Assembly (NCBI GenBank): GCA_022495005.1
Contig: JAGYXB010000448.1
Span: 100,409-164,408, forward strand
Reading direction: 5' to 3'
Length of the DNA: 64,000 nt
DNA from: Rhyacophila brunnea
Taxonomy: Eukaryota; Arthropoda; Insecta; Trichoptera; Rhyacophilidae
Part shown: positions 1 through 12,089 of the stretch, one piece after another
How the letters are laid out: the number at the start of each line of letters is the position of its first letter
Numbering within the stretch: the stretch's first letter is position 1
Translations under genes and position numbers: made by a program
The notes under the pieces: model-generated
Seen by the model: only the letters and a program-made list of their open reading frames with translations
Databases searched by the model: none
What the model was told of the DNA's origin: nothing

Positions 1-940
1 AATGTTAATGAATTTTCCAAAACATTAAGTGTGATAATATAATATACAAGGATGAATAAGGCGTGGGCGAGGGCCAAGGTCCATTTTATAATTCCTCTAT
101 TGATGTACCTATTTTTATTAAGAAAAATGTTTGCCGTAGAATGGGGTGAATACTGAATAGACCCTTTTTAAAATTTCTATTTTTCTGCTACACATTATTC
201 GGACAAACATGAATGACTTAAAACCTGTTTCTATGGACATAATCATACTCTAAAATATTTTTCAACTACCATTTATTATCAAACAGCCAATTTTGTGTGA
301 TGTCTCTTTCTATCCAGCGTTGGGGTGATTATAGACATGGCGGGTGGATAGAATCGAATAATGGTAATTTCCTAATGTTAAAAATGTAATTAAGTACCTA
401 CTGTACATTACAAATTTATGTAGGTACATTTAAGTATGTAAATCAAAATCAAAAATATAAATTTAAATGTTATACAACACAGTATCATGTAAGTATTTAA
501 AAAAACATATACTTACATAAACATCTATTTATCCAAGAATTATTTGATACTTGAATCTGTATTTTATATACCATATTCGATGGATGTATGTGGTGTATTT
601 TGTAAAATATTTGGTATGTATTTATTATTTAACTAAGCGTATTTAATTTGCTACGTGACCTGTAGCTCTTTTATAATCACAAATTATTGTTGAATGTTCC
701 GAAAATGAGTTTATGTGCCGAAACAGCTGTCAAGGTAAATGACTCATTAACAAAAATAACTATATTTCAAAACCATTATAATCCATCTACCATATAAACA
801 CCATTTCAAGTAATAAAGAAATAAAAAGTCACCTAATTAAATAATATTATACTAGAAAAAATATACTATCTATATACCCACTTAATTTTCATTTAAAGTT
901 GTAAAACGCCCGGTTACTAAATAGAGGAAGGACAGAGTCT
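1..940. other. AT-rich intergenic sequence
   Basis: No coding region, RNA gene or terminal-repeat element could be recognised here. The sequence is AT-rich with several TAGGTAC-type strings, which recur across the window. Short open frames are isolated and lack splice-consistent neighbours. Confidence 0.5.
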
Positions 941-1339
941 TCTGGCACGACCGAATCACATTGGAACGGTGTTATTGTCATTTGAAAGTAACAATACTGA
1001 CACCTAAATGAGTCGCCTGCACTGCCAGAATCATCTGAACCCTGTCACCTATCTATATACAATTTATTGTTATTTTTTTTCATATTTGTCCATTTTATTA
1101 CAATATCGTGTTACTTTTAAAGCTCATTGTAATTCTAATAATTATATAAATATTTTTCTTGTATTCTGTGCAAAAATGATTATTAAAACTTTCTTAACCT
1201 AAACCAAGTATTTTTTATTGAATGATCCTGCAAAAAATTCAAGTACAGTTAAGTGACATATTTTGTTTCAGTGTATAAGCCATAAATAAATATACATAAA
1301 TTATATTTAATATATACATGTATACTGTATGTATAGCCA

Positions 1340-3260
1340 CGGTTGGTCTTGCACTTGTTGCTGTAGCTATGCGATCTGGTGTGGTCCATTATCCAAAAAC
1401 ACTCAATCACATCCCTGGTCAAACAGCGGGCAGCCGTGTAGTGAGTCTGGCTGGCCTATGGTGGCACTAGAATGATTTCAATATACACAGTCTGTTAATT
1501 TGAATATGTTTTCGACTGAAAGTTGTAAAAATATTAGAAATCAGGATTTAAATAATTAAAAACTGTTTCATTAAATATCATATTCATACCTATGCAAAAT
1601 TTTGATTCCTTTGAAGTACCTGTACAAAATACGGATGAATATAAACCAAACAAAAATATTTGTTACTGGTACTGCCATAGTAAAGTAAAGTTTAACATAC
1701 TTCCCTAATAAAACAAAATTCCCAATTCTTGTCGTTCTGTAGATGTTTCATTTCAGTTTTACCAACGATCCACTAAATATGAATTGGTCATAAACACTCA
1801 AAGGAAATCTGGCACTCACTGCCAGAATGTCCATGTCAGACATGTCAGATACCTGCATAAAAATAAATGTCATGTTATGATATTTATTACGAATTTCACA
1901 TTTACAGAAAATTTTCTGCGCTCATTTTTGAAAGTCTCCAAGTATGACGGGTATATTCGCACATGGGTGCAGTTAATGCACCCAATGATTTTCGGGAAAC
2001 CTGCTGATACACCCCTGTTACAGGCGGGCTTCTCCCGGTGTAAAATAATCATTTAGTAGCTTAAGTCGAAACGTAACCCTGACCTCTAGAAACGGCTTCA
2101 TAAAACATCTAATCTGATTCCTTGCTCAACCACGTAAGTATTTCTTTTAATTTAAAAAGTAAAAATGATGATGGATGAAAGAGATAATTTTAAGACTAAA
2201 TATAAGGATTGAAATATAATAAATTTTGCCGCGCTTGTCGGCAACGTCCAAATTTCGACGCGCCTGCGCCAGGGTCAGGCTCGTGATTCGCCGAATCAAA
2301 GATCACGCGATAAAATTTGGCCAATCACGAGAGTCCTTTTTGCTGGAATGGCGTGGGTACGCGAAGTTTGAAAAAGAAAAAAGTGATTAGTAAGCGTCCC
2401 CTTTCCGATAGGTACGGACCTGACGACTACAACTGTAAAAATCCCAAATGTAATTTGTAAAACTAAAAATGTAAAATATAAGAAGACCACGTTACGAGCA
2501 CGAAAGACCGTGTTTTATTTACACTCCAACCGTTTGAATTTCTTTATTTGTGAATCCGGGGTTCGATGAACACCTGAGCTAGCCGCTGGAACCCCGGGGA
2601 TCTCACTGCCCTTTCTTGAAGTCTGAAATTAAAAAATATTTTTACCGACACAAAATAATATTCCCGTTAAATTCTTATTGAGTAGGTAATTTACTTGTTG
2701 TGTCTATGCGCAGTTACTCTAGTTACATGACATGTACATTGTAATATTGTATAAATTGATCAGAGGGTATCAACACAACACTAAAGACTGTCAGCGCTGT
2801 ATGGCGACTGTATGTAAGTATTACTAAGCACTGCTATTATAGCATCGGACACGTTTCCTATGCATCTGCTTACTGATGCCTGGCTCATTGCGCAGAAGAC
2901 TTGGCCTACCCGTTTTTGGTACGCTCCCTCTGCGTAGAAACGCAAAATAGTCAAAACCTACAATTCAAATAACGGAGACATGTTATTTCAATAGCATATT
3001 ACCTTCAAATCCTGTTAACCCTTCATGGTAAATGCTTATTTATAATATGTGCAGTTATGAAACTGAGTAAATCTATCTTACCTATGAGCCATGGCAATCT
3101 TGCCCTGTCATAAAGTAAGGTTATATTAAATGTCGATGTAATTTGTCGCACGCCATCTCATTATATCTTCAGCGTGTAATAAGCATTCAGAAGACGTGTA
3201 CATTTTGTCAACACACAACTGTCACTTTGACATTCGTATATGTATTTAGTCTATGGCTGC
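1340..3260 (-). pseudogene. Decayed PIF/Harbinger transposase (HARBI1-like)
   Basis: Collinear but heavily mutated copy of the intact transposase at 13516-15540. The clearest piece (2052 down to 1870) reads FPKIIGCINCTHVRIYPSYL, matching FPGIIGCIDCTHVRIFPPHL of the intact copy; the catalytic Asp of the first DDE motif is Asn here. Remnants of exon 2 lie near 2880-2960 (revcomp of gcctggctcattgcgcagaa), the exon-4 acceptor region near 1810-1860, and 3' exon fragments near 1420 (gggcagccgtgtagtgag). Homology to the region upstream of exon 1 continues to about 3160. Frameshifts, the D-to-N change and a solo LTR inserted next to the catalytic exon show it is dead. Its outer limits and terminal repeats were not found, so the ends are approximate. 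Confidence 0.75.
2005..2605. mobile_element. Solo LTR (601 bp) inside the decayed Harbinger copy
   Basis: The element begins TGATACACCCCTGTTACAGG and ends GGGGATCTCA, so it has TG...CA termini, and is flanked by a 4-bp direct repeat CTGC (2001-2004 and 2606-2609). It splits sequence that is continuous in the intact Harbinger transposase (exon 3/intron 2 boundary region), so both edges are confirmed by comparison with the homologous copy at 14700-14725. No internal gag-pol region is present. A 4-bp duplication fits a Gypsy- or BEL-type integrase; the family is not assigned. Confidence 0.75.
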
Positions 3261-3261
3261 A

Positions 3262-4553
3262 TCCAATGCTGCCACCTTGTTTCAGATAATTAAAATACAC
3301 TTTACGCAAAGTGGGTAAAAGTTGTAGCAATTCTGAAAGCGCTATAGTGTACGTGTATTTTTTATATTTAATTCATAAAAATTATAGAATAATTGGCGTA
3401 AAATATTAATAATATTTACAATTTTAAATCTGGCGCGTAAATAAAATTATTTAGTCTATGGCTGCGTCGCTGACGCTTGGTGTGGGGCCAAACGCGAAAT
3501 TCGCATCAAATCCAAGCGGTAGCGACAGCGATAGCGAGGGCGTTGCGAATTCGCTGCGAATATTCGCTTTGGTTTGGGGAGGCTTAATTCACCTTTTTGT
3601 AAATAAACTCAAAAACTAATTATTAATATTATAAAAAAGCCTTGAAAATTATACTCAAATCGAATTCATAAATGATTACCGAATATCATTAAGTAACAAG
3701 TTAAGGTAAAACTGTTTAAAGTATTTTTAGTAGAGAGGTTTCAATTTCTTGAATTTAGAAAAAGACGATTATCTCAAAACAAGGTTTTTTGACTCAACGC
3801 CTCTTGCCACAATAACGACGTCTTAATGTATTGGATGGCTACTACTTCTTGTTAGACACATGGAACCGTCCGACATTGGTGCCACAAATGCTAGAGTCTG
3901 TCTTCTATAAGCTAGCGTGCTGGTTGCCCGCACCCTCACTTCACCGTCCATCTCATTCACACCAATTGAAAACTTAAACAGTGGAACGTGATAGCACCAT
4001 GCTTTCCGTGTGACGTGTAGGTACGTCAGTTTATAGAATACAGACTCAAATTTTTTATGCTTTTAAATAAATGGCATCTTACTGCGGGCGTGAAGATTCC
4101 TTCACATACATTTTGCTGTCCGAATAGTATAGCTTGGTCTTTTAATATATTATTATTAAATTCTTTTTCTTTTTTTTAATTCTCCGTACCTTTCTCTACC
4201 ACGGCACATGGTATTAGGGTAACATCATTAGAATCATATACGCTCGATTAAGACCGAGAGTGGTGCGAGGCGGCTCGATTTGCAACACCTACCAAAAAAA
4301 TAAGTAAGTACCTACCTGAAAAACCAAAACAACATGAAAAAAGTAGTAAACGATAAAGAAACATTACGTTCCTATTAGCGATATGCAATAAAATAAATAC
4401 CTACTGAGTTCCCGATAAAAAAGGTGAGATTACAGAAAATGCTCTATGTGCCATCGCCAATTATTGTTAATAAAATAATATGTATGTGCTAAAGAATATA
4501 TTGAAAGATGGCTTTGGGTGTAAAAATATGCATTATGTGCCGTTTTGTATCAA
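3262..4553. other. Intergenic sequence with a small CG-rich patch
   Basis: No gene is recognisable. Around 3470-3590 there is a patch rich in CG and in GCGAA/TTCGC words in otherwise AT-rich DNA. It could be a TE remnant or a short regulatory CpG patch; nothing in the sequence decides between these. Confidence 0.4.
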
Positions 4554-5446
4554 GTGACATTAGTACCTATTAAAATGGAATGACAATAATTAATGAATAA
4601 TTTTATTGTGGTCTCTCGTCTTATTGTAATGTTCAAAAATGTCGTTACTACATACATGCTGAAGAGTTTGAATTTAGCTAGAATTTTGACAGGCGCTAAT
4701 TATTATTCACGTTTAAATATTAATTCAACTAGGTAGGAAAAGTAAATCGACATCGAATGATATTTATATATTTTTGACAAAAGTAACGATACCACTATCT
4801 AACATATCAATACTTTTTGATGTCCCTAAATGCATTGATTAATGCGACGCCATCTTGTTTCCTTCGGATTTACTCGTTGTTATTTGTTACTGTTCCGTCA
4901 ACGCTGCAACACTTATTTTCGTTCAATAGATGTATAATTTAAACACGTTGACCAGTGTTAATCATTTCATTTCAATATAATAGTAATTACTGTTTGCAAA
5001 ACTGCTCTTATATCAATACTGACAGCGATTTCTTTCTTCATTCTTGCATAATCTAAAAATTGTGACACGTGTCTTGTATTGTTTTTCAACGTCCTGTTAT
5101 CAGATTACTGTACGCTGGACGTTGAGTCAGATGGTGAAACGCAACGCAGTGTTATAGCATATAAAATTATACCAAATATGCACCAGCTTAGCCCGAAAGG
5201 TCCTTCATCACCAGAACTTGTTGACGATAACACAGTTAAGGTTATTTTGATAATGTTTAATTAATGTTGCGTTATGAAGAGTTTTTTGCACTCATTCCCT
5301 GTCATCGAAACGTTCTATTGAAAACATATACCTACTTATTTGTTTGTTTGTAGGTTGATATCAAAGCTGACGTCGATGGAAACTGTCAAACGATTGAAGA
5401 AATCGGTGTTTGCTCGATTGGGCTGGTGATTAATAATGGTTCACAG

Positions 5447-6393
5447 GTGGGTACCTACTTTACAAATTAATTATTGTATTGTAAAAATATCATGCGCGGC
5501 ATAGGGGCGGCAGTTAGACAAAGGGCGGCGATTTCATGAATTTATGAATTGCCGAATATTTTTTCTTTTATTATAATATTATTCAGTTTACTGTAATCAA
5601 TGATCCGTCGGCAACTCTAATATGTTGAGAGACACTTCCAAGTCCTTAGATAACGCTTCATAATTAATACTTAATTGTCTATTTTTCGTTCAGATGCAAA
5701 TACTACTCGGGTAAATTACAGACTAAGAAAACCATATATGACCGCTATAGAAAAGTCTCAAAAATATCTTTCTTCCAATGATATTGTAATGAATGACTAA
5801 TTAGCGTCAGTTTAGTAGAAGTAACGGGAGGGGAAAATTTTATTGTTACATCACTGACTAACTTACATCGCGCCAGCCAATACTGCATGGTTCTAAGTTT
5901 TGAGAAAACAAACCCAACAATGAAGTAGAATTCTAAACTGCATCATTGTTACTTTTGTTTGGCCGAGGACAAACACTTAGAACCTTGTAGTTCTCCACTT
6001 GCGATCAGTCACCTACGTCTGTCATTAAAATTTATTCAACTATGTATAATAAAATCGTAACTATTAGAGCTGGGATGGTCATGTAGACATGTTTCGTAGA
6101 CACAGAGTATAGTTGCGGAATTGTCTAGCATGCTGTCTTCAAATAAAATAATTCGTTTTAAAAAAGGGTCACTTGGGTGACCACACGTAAGTATGCGACA
6201 ACTATTTGATAATTATTGTTCAATTGGAGTTCTATTTTCTTTGTTAATTTTTTAGTAACAACACCATGTTTAGGTACATATAATTAGTTGGATTATAATA
6301 ACTTGTAACTTCCCTAAAATACAGAAATTAAAACACTAATTTTCATAAGCTTACTATAGCTATGGCAATAGCGGCGTTACCTACACAACTCAG
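5447..6393. other. 5' part of the copy A intron 2, no gene seen
   Basis: Up to about 5690 this matches the intron of copy B; from there to about 16118 unit A holds sequence absent from B. A weak inverted pair, GGTTCTAAGTTTTG near 5891 and CAAACACTTAGAACC near 5969, suggests a small MITE but lacks a clear target duplication. Confidence 0.4.
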
Positions 6394-6745
6394 CTTCACC
6401 GTTGGACGGACGCAGTGGGATGGGTGAATGGCTAACCGTCCTTCTTAAAAACATTGTTAATATAATTTCATGTCTGTGGAAGCCCATATGCATAGGAGTG
6501 GATATGGGAATTTCCATTCTTATAAAGATATCTATTTATTCTTATATACCTAGATATATATTTATATATGGCGCCTGTCTCTTGTAGGCCCCGGGTTCGA
6601 TCCCAAGGCTGGTAAGCATTGTGTTTTTTAAGTGTTTGATCAGTGCAAGGATGTAATAGAGTGGGCGAATGGCTAACAACCATTCCTCGTAATATTTGCT
6701 TCAATATTTTGTTTAGTGTACCTCCACTTTGTAGAGGTCTCATAC
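6394..6745 (+). mobile_element. tRNA-related SINE-like fragments
   Basis: Contains a polymerase III B-box-like string, gggttcgatccc (6592-6603), followed by a tail with gtgggcgaatggctaacaac and cattcctcgtaa. The tail resembles that of the SINE at 62990-63230 (caagtggctgacatccattt, ctcgtaa). A second tail-like segment at about 6410-6450 (gatgggtgaatggctaaccg) suggests two partial copies side by side. The A box is not convincing, so this is a degenerate or truncated SINE. Confidence 0.5.
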
Positions 6746-6985
6746 CGTTAACTTAGGGGCAAAAATTGTTATTTACTTTTACTTAAATAGAATTCTCGTG
6801 TGGTTCTGTAAAATGTGTTTAATTTATATTACGCATACGTTAAATCAAATGAGTTCGTCTAGTGTGCAATTACAAATATTGATCAGATATTCCTGCCTAT
6901 TAATTTTACTGTCAACACACTTTGTTTAAGTACTTTAATTTGGATGCATATTTAATTAACATACAAAGTATTTTCTATACTGTTA

Positions 6986-7637
6986 GAGCGGAATGCAGAA
7001 ACATTTGTCATAACTAAAATTTCCTTAGCAGAAAACACTATGCAGAAACACTGTCCTTAGTTAAGATCATTTTTATTGAAAATAATACCATATTTAAAAA
7101 TTCTCGTTAGGTAAATTAGGTAAATTATTTTATAATCGTTAAATGATGACAAAAATATGACAACTGCATTTTATAAATGCAATAACTATAAATACATATT
7201 ATATTTAATTATAATACTCTTATGTTTCCGTTATAAGTCATTATACGTGATTCCACAGGCACCACAAGATTTTTTTTAACATGGTAACACTAGCATCAAG
7301 TGTCATTCTTCATCTGGTATTTTGTATTTCTGCGGGCTGGCGTATAAAAATAAAATAATATTCTGCAAGTACATGCCAAACGAATTAACACTATCAATAT
7401 CCATATTGAGATACATTGTCAAATGAATTTGAGTGTATGGACTGTGTTATAGACATGCGAATTTATTTTGACAGCAGCTGTTAGTGGTAAATGGTAAAAC
7501 AGAAGGGGGCGTGTTCATAACAAAAGTAGTCTATGGTTAAGGATTCCTTAACTCTATACTCAGGATTGTCTATAGTTAAGTCATGCTTTTCGGCGACTTA
7601 TCCTTAGGAACGAAATCTTAGATTGTGCATTCCGCTC
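6986..7637. mobile_element. Harbinger-like MITE, 652 bp, TTA target duplication
   Basis: Terminal inverted repeats GAGCGGAATGCA...TGCATTCCGCTC are flanked on both sides by TTA (6983-6985 and 7638-7640), the 3-bp TTA/TAA duplication typical of PIF/Harbinger elements. No coding capacity. A partial copy of the same family lies in the opposite orientation at 63690-63890 (revcomp of 7391-7560). Confidence 0.75.
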
Positions 7638-8143
7638 TTAGTCTATTTTAGGTAGGTACCTACATATATTAAGGAGTTTTAGGAAAGTTTTGAATATAAA
7701 ACAAGATTAATTTTGAGTATAATAATTGCTGCTTACCCTATTTTCAAACAAATAATCTTACAAAAAAATCTCAGTTACACATCTTTATTGCAGTATTTTT
7801 AAAAACCCTAGATAGACAAGTATGGCTATCGCAATCTTTTTAACACACATGCCATGTTTTCTCTTCGAGAAGTACTAATTTGCATACTACCTGCTTCACC
7901 AAGTGCTTGACAAAGATAACAATTTTTCCCAGGCCTAGATTAGAGGGTACATTTCGGAATAAATACAGGGTAAAGGGGTAATATAGGTAACTGGGCATTT
8001 TCGCCAAAGTTTGTACATTACGTTTTTTAATGTCGTCCCATGACTTCAATTGATTTTTTCCTGGTTATATATTATAGAATATTAGAAAGGTATGTATTTT
8101 TAACATGCAAATTTATTTATTTACTTTATTTAGTCAGTTGAAT

Positions 8144-8741
8144 TAGGGATTGCAATACCGGTTTTTTAAATCCAAAATACCAGAATTTTCGGTATTAAGA
8201 AAGCACACCCGTTTACGTTTTTGAAAATGAATTATATGTGCTGCTAAAATGCAAATACATTCAGTGAATCCAACAGAGGTGAAAAAATAATAAAATAAAT
8301 TTCTTTAAATATATATAAATAAGTAATTATCGCGATGAATTATCATAATATTATTTCGAAATAGAAAACATCCGTGAAAAAATGTTCAATTATACTATAT
8401 TGAGGACTGTAAGTAGTTGAATATTTTTCCTGCAGCCGGACTTATTTGCACTTGATGAACTTTTGAGCGCTTTAATTAAAATTATCAATATATTTAAATT
8501 ACTCGTAGAAATCACTAGTTCTACAATAATTAATCAATACATACTTTTAAATTTTAACATAATAAATGTAGGTGTGCAGGTTTTTGCTATAAAATAATAA
8601 TTAAAAGAGACTTTAATATCTATATTTAATTTTTATTGATAAGCACATACTCCTGTGTTTTAATCTTTAAAAAATACCGGAATTCAATAAGAATTACCAA
8701 AAAACCGGTATCGACATTTTCATTCGGTATTGCAATCCCTA
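8144..8741. mobile_element. hAT-type MITE, 598 bp, 8-bp target duplication
   Basis: Begins TAGGGATTGCAATACCGG and ends CGGTATTGCAATCCCTA as inverted repeats, with a perfect 8-bp direct repeat AGTTGAAT at 8136-8143 and 8742-8749. Further CCGGT/ACCGG words sit subterminally. Length, TIR and 8-bp duplication fit a non-autonomous hAT element. No ORF of note. Confidence 0.85.
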
Positions 8742-9334
8742 AGTTGAATGCAACTGTCTAACCTGTATATAAATTTTAATTGATTATTTAGTTCGAAGGG
8801 TAGTGTGTTTTTACCATGTCCCACCTCTAAATTCAAATAAACAAAGTCCGATTTCGTCATTAATTTTTACTGTGTAAGAATAAATTTTAGTGTCTTCAAT
8901 TGCTTACGTTATATATTTTTTGAAAATATTTTTCGTAAATTTGGACCAATATTGAAAAAAATCACGTTTAAAGTGTTCCAGTAGGCCTATTCTTAACAAT
9001 TATCACTTTAGCACATTTACGATGTTACCATTGGTCCAAGTTAACACATTTGTTATTCTCGCACACTGTCAGATATTATCACTTAGCGGCAGCTAACTTT
9101 CATATCCGGTTTAAACGGCTAACTCCGGCGTGAAGTACGTACGTTATTTGCTGGTATATTATCTATGATTTTCTGACTTCGGTTAAAATCGGCCATGTTC
9201 GTGCAGCGTTGTCTCTGGTATTAATACCCGAACGCCGCGAGCTTCGTTTATTCAATGTCAAACGTCAAACGCGACTTAATAATACTTCATATAACCGTCA
9301 ATAATCAATCGTAACCAAACATATTATAATTGTC

Positions 9335-12083
9335 ATGTCTAATTCGGGAACAGCGGTGATACCACGGTAAGAATATATAATTTAAATATTTGTTTATTAC
9401 AGTGAATGTGCCAATAAATAACTTATAATGGTATCTTTTATGTATTTCAGTGTTGTAGTAACTCGCGGGCCGCGGATTACGACCGCACAAAAAGACCTTC
9501 TCGTGCAGTTAATGTACGAGAACCAAAACTTAGCTCTCGGGAGATTTTATGGTCCACTCGGGGGTGAAAGCATGGCGCGAGACTGGAAACGTGTATCCCG
9601 GCAATTAGATTCTATAGGCCCATCGAAATCAATTGAGGAGATGAAGCAAAAAGCGCGGAAGAAGAATGGTGACCGGGTCCGCGCTTTAAGTTCAACGGGG
9701 AACTGCCACCACGCTGTGGAACTGGATGATAATTCAATCAAAATATTATCCATAATCGGAAACAGTTCCTCAGCGGGGTGGTCCAACCACGAGCTTTGTT
9801 TGTCAAGTAATGAATAACAATAAAGGTGCAAATATTAATTGAAAATTATTTTTTATTTATATGTATTTAAATGTATTGATTTATTTTTATTACAGCCACA
9901 GACACATATGTATGTCCGCCATTGGAGTTCGTCGATGACGAACGAATGGCGGATACATTGTCTTCGGCTGAGGTCACCCCTTCGCCACCACCTAGAGGTA
10001 ACATAGCGACCTATTGTTTTGGTATAATAAATAGTGTGGTATGTTTGCAATTATTAGGTATACTATGAAATGTCATTGATTTATTTGTATTGCAGCCCGT
10101 AAAACACCAACACGTCCTGTGGTTATCGCATGTCACTCGGTGCCAAGCTTTGAGGGCATACCCAGAGGTAATAGTTAAATAAATATTGTCTATAGGTAAT
10201 ATAGCGACATTTTGTTTTGTTATAATAAATTGTGTAGTATGTTTGCAATTACTGTTTTATGTAATGTCGTCGAATTATTTTTATTACAGTTACAAATGGA
10301 TGTCCACTGCCGGACTACTTTCGGTTAGCCGAAGACGTCCCTTCGCCACCACCTAGAGGTAACATAGCAATATTTTGTTTTGGTATAATAAATAGTGTCG
10401 TATGTTTGCAATTATTGTTTTATGTAATGTCGTCGAATTATTTTTATTACAGTTACAAATGGATGTCCACTGCCGGACTACTTTCGGTTAGCCGAGGACG
10501 TCCCTACGCCACCACCTAGAGGTAACATAGCAATATTTTGTTTTGGTATAATAAATAGTGTCGTATGTTTGCAATTATTGTTTTATGTAATGTCGTCGAA
10601 TTATTTTTATTACAGTTACAAATGGATGTCCACTGCCGGACTACTTTCGGTTAGCCGAGGACGTCCCTACGCCACCACCTAGAGGTAACATAGCAATATT
10701 TTGTTTTGGTATAATAAATAGTGCAGTATGTTGACAATTATTTTATTATGTCATCGATTCATTTTGATTACAGTTACACAATGTCAATGATTTATTTCTA
10801 TTGCAGCCCGTAACACACCAACACGTGAGGAGGTTCTCACACGTCACTCGGTGGTGCCTAGCTTTGAGGGCACACCTAGAGGTAATAGTTAAATATTGTT
10901 TGTGTATAGTAATATATATTAGAATTTATTTCCAGCCAGCAATATTAAACATTATCCGTCTATTTGTATTGCAGTCTATGATAATCACTCGGTCGGTGAA
11001 AGTCTGACCCGGCAGGCGACAGAGACGCCTTTACGGCCCACTAGAGGTAAGACATTTGACATAAAACAAAAATCATTCAAAATTCGTCAGTTAGATTCCA
11101 CTTAAAAAAACAGTCAGAACATCTTCGGTTTAGGGTTTTTTTTTGTATTTTGGCACATATAAAATGAAATGTGAAAATTTTTATTACAGCAGCGAGATTT
11201 AGGCCAGCATCGATGCCGCTCGGTTTGGCCGATACTCACAAACTTATATCGGAGGGTAACCGGATGATGAAGGTACTATTATCATACATTCATTATATAA
11301 TATGTATATATTTTAACTGTGGTATCAAAATACCTTTCACGTAGGCATCGTGAACGTTTGACTGCATACATACTCGCTTTATACTAATATTATATTATAT
11401 GTTTATAGTCCATGGAGGGGGCAATGACGTCAATGGCTACAGCAATGACGTCAATGGCTACAGCAATGACGGTAAACAAACAATAATAGTATATTTGAAA
11501 GTCGAAGATGGCATCACTGCGATATCAAATGAAAGTATATCGGAAGAAAACTATGCAGTATATTTGTTAAAAAGCAGTCCAACAAGATTCATAATATGTT
11601 TTATAATTGTTTTTATAGTCACTGTCAACTACTGCGGCAACCATGATGGCGGCATCGGCAACCACGACGACGGCATTGGTGTCCGCTTTGACGGTATGCA
11701 TAATATCAATATGTATATTATATTACCTTTTCTGTTTTCAAACTTCACCAAATATATCCCAACGAAGGATGTTGAAGAAAATATTTAGCCAAAACAAAGG
11801 AACTCGACTGATTGTTATACAGACTATGATTTTCATTTTTTATAGATGTGTCCTCACTCAATTTCAAGAAAACTTTATTAATATGCCGATTTATTTTTAT
11901 AGGGCATTGAGAAGTCACTGACGCGGAATTCCCCAATGTATGTGGTAAGTGTTTGTCAAAAAAAACAAGTATAAAAGCATTACTAACAATTTGTTATTGT
12001 TAAAATAATACAATATAATCTATATAATCTAGCCACCCCAAAAACCAGACAAATGTCCAATCAGTGAAATCAGCGCATTATAG
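9335..12083 (+). CDS. Harbinger Myb/SANT-like DNA-binding partner protein, 14 exons, 409 aa
   Basis: Exons by GT-AG inspection: 9335-9366, 9451-9806, 9896-9997, 10096-10167, 10290-10358, 10453-10521, 10616-10684, 10807-10881, 10975-11046, 11190-11272, 11409-11471, 11619-11693, 11903-11944, 12033-12083. All phases agree and total 1230 nt with one terminal TAG. Exon 2 encodes a Myb/SANT-like trihelix domain (about residues 16-75: QKDLLVQLMYENQNLALGRF, then W in ARDWKRVSRQLDSIGPSKSI), as in the Myb-like proteins of Harbinger elements, which in known systems bind the transposon ends and help bring the transposase to the nucleus. Exons 3-9 are short modules, most ending in PPPRG or similar; exons 5-7 are near-identical tandem copies. 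Exons 11-12 encode a low-complexity Ala/Met/Thr/Ser tract (AMTSMAT repeated). The ATG in exon 1 gives MSNSGTAVIP. The last few short exons are the least certain. Confidence 0.75.
10290..10740 (+). repeat. 163-bp tandem repeat made of exon plus intron (about 2.8 copies)
   Basis: Units start at 10290, 10453 and 10616, spaced exactly 163 bp. Each contains a 69-nt exon (TNGCPLPDYFRLAEDVP then SPPPR or TPPPR) with intact ttattacag acceptor and gtaaca donor. Copies 2 and 3 are almost identical while copy 1 differs slightly (gaagacgtcccttcg versus gaggacgtccctacg), implying two successive duplications. Exon length is a multiple of three, so copy number can change without breaking the frame. Confidence 0.9.
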
Positions 12084-12089
12084 TGCATA

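Noticed and set aside
1008..1202. Small protein-coding gene
   Set aside because: Low-complexity Phe/Ile/Asn-rich frame without splice partners or family similarity.
5885..5990. MITE suggested by GGTTCTAAGT...ACTTAGAACC
   Set aside because: Only a short imperfect pair of repeats, with no target duplication.
10290..10740. CRISPR-like array of regular repeats
   Set aside because: The 163-bp units are exon plus intron repeats with splice sites in a eukaryotic gene; there are no short repeats with unique spacers.
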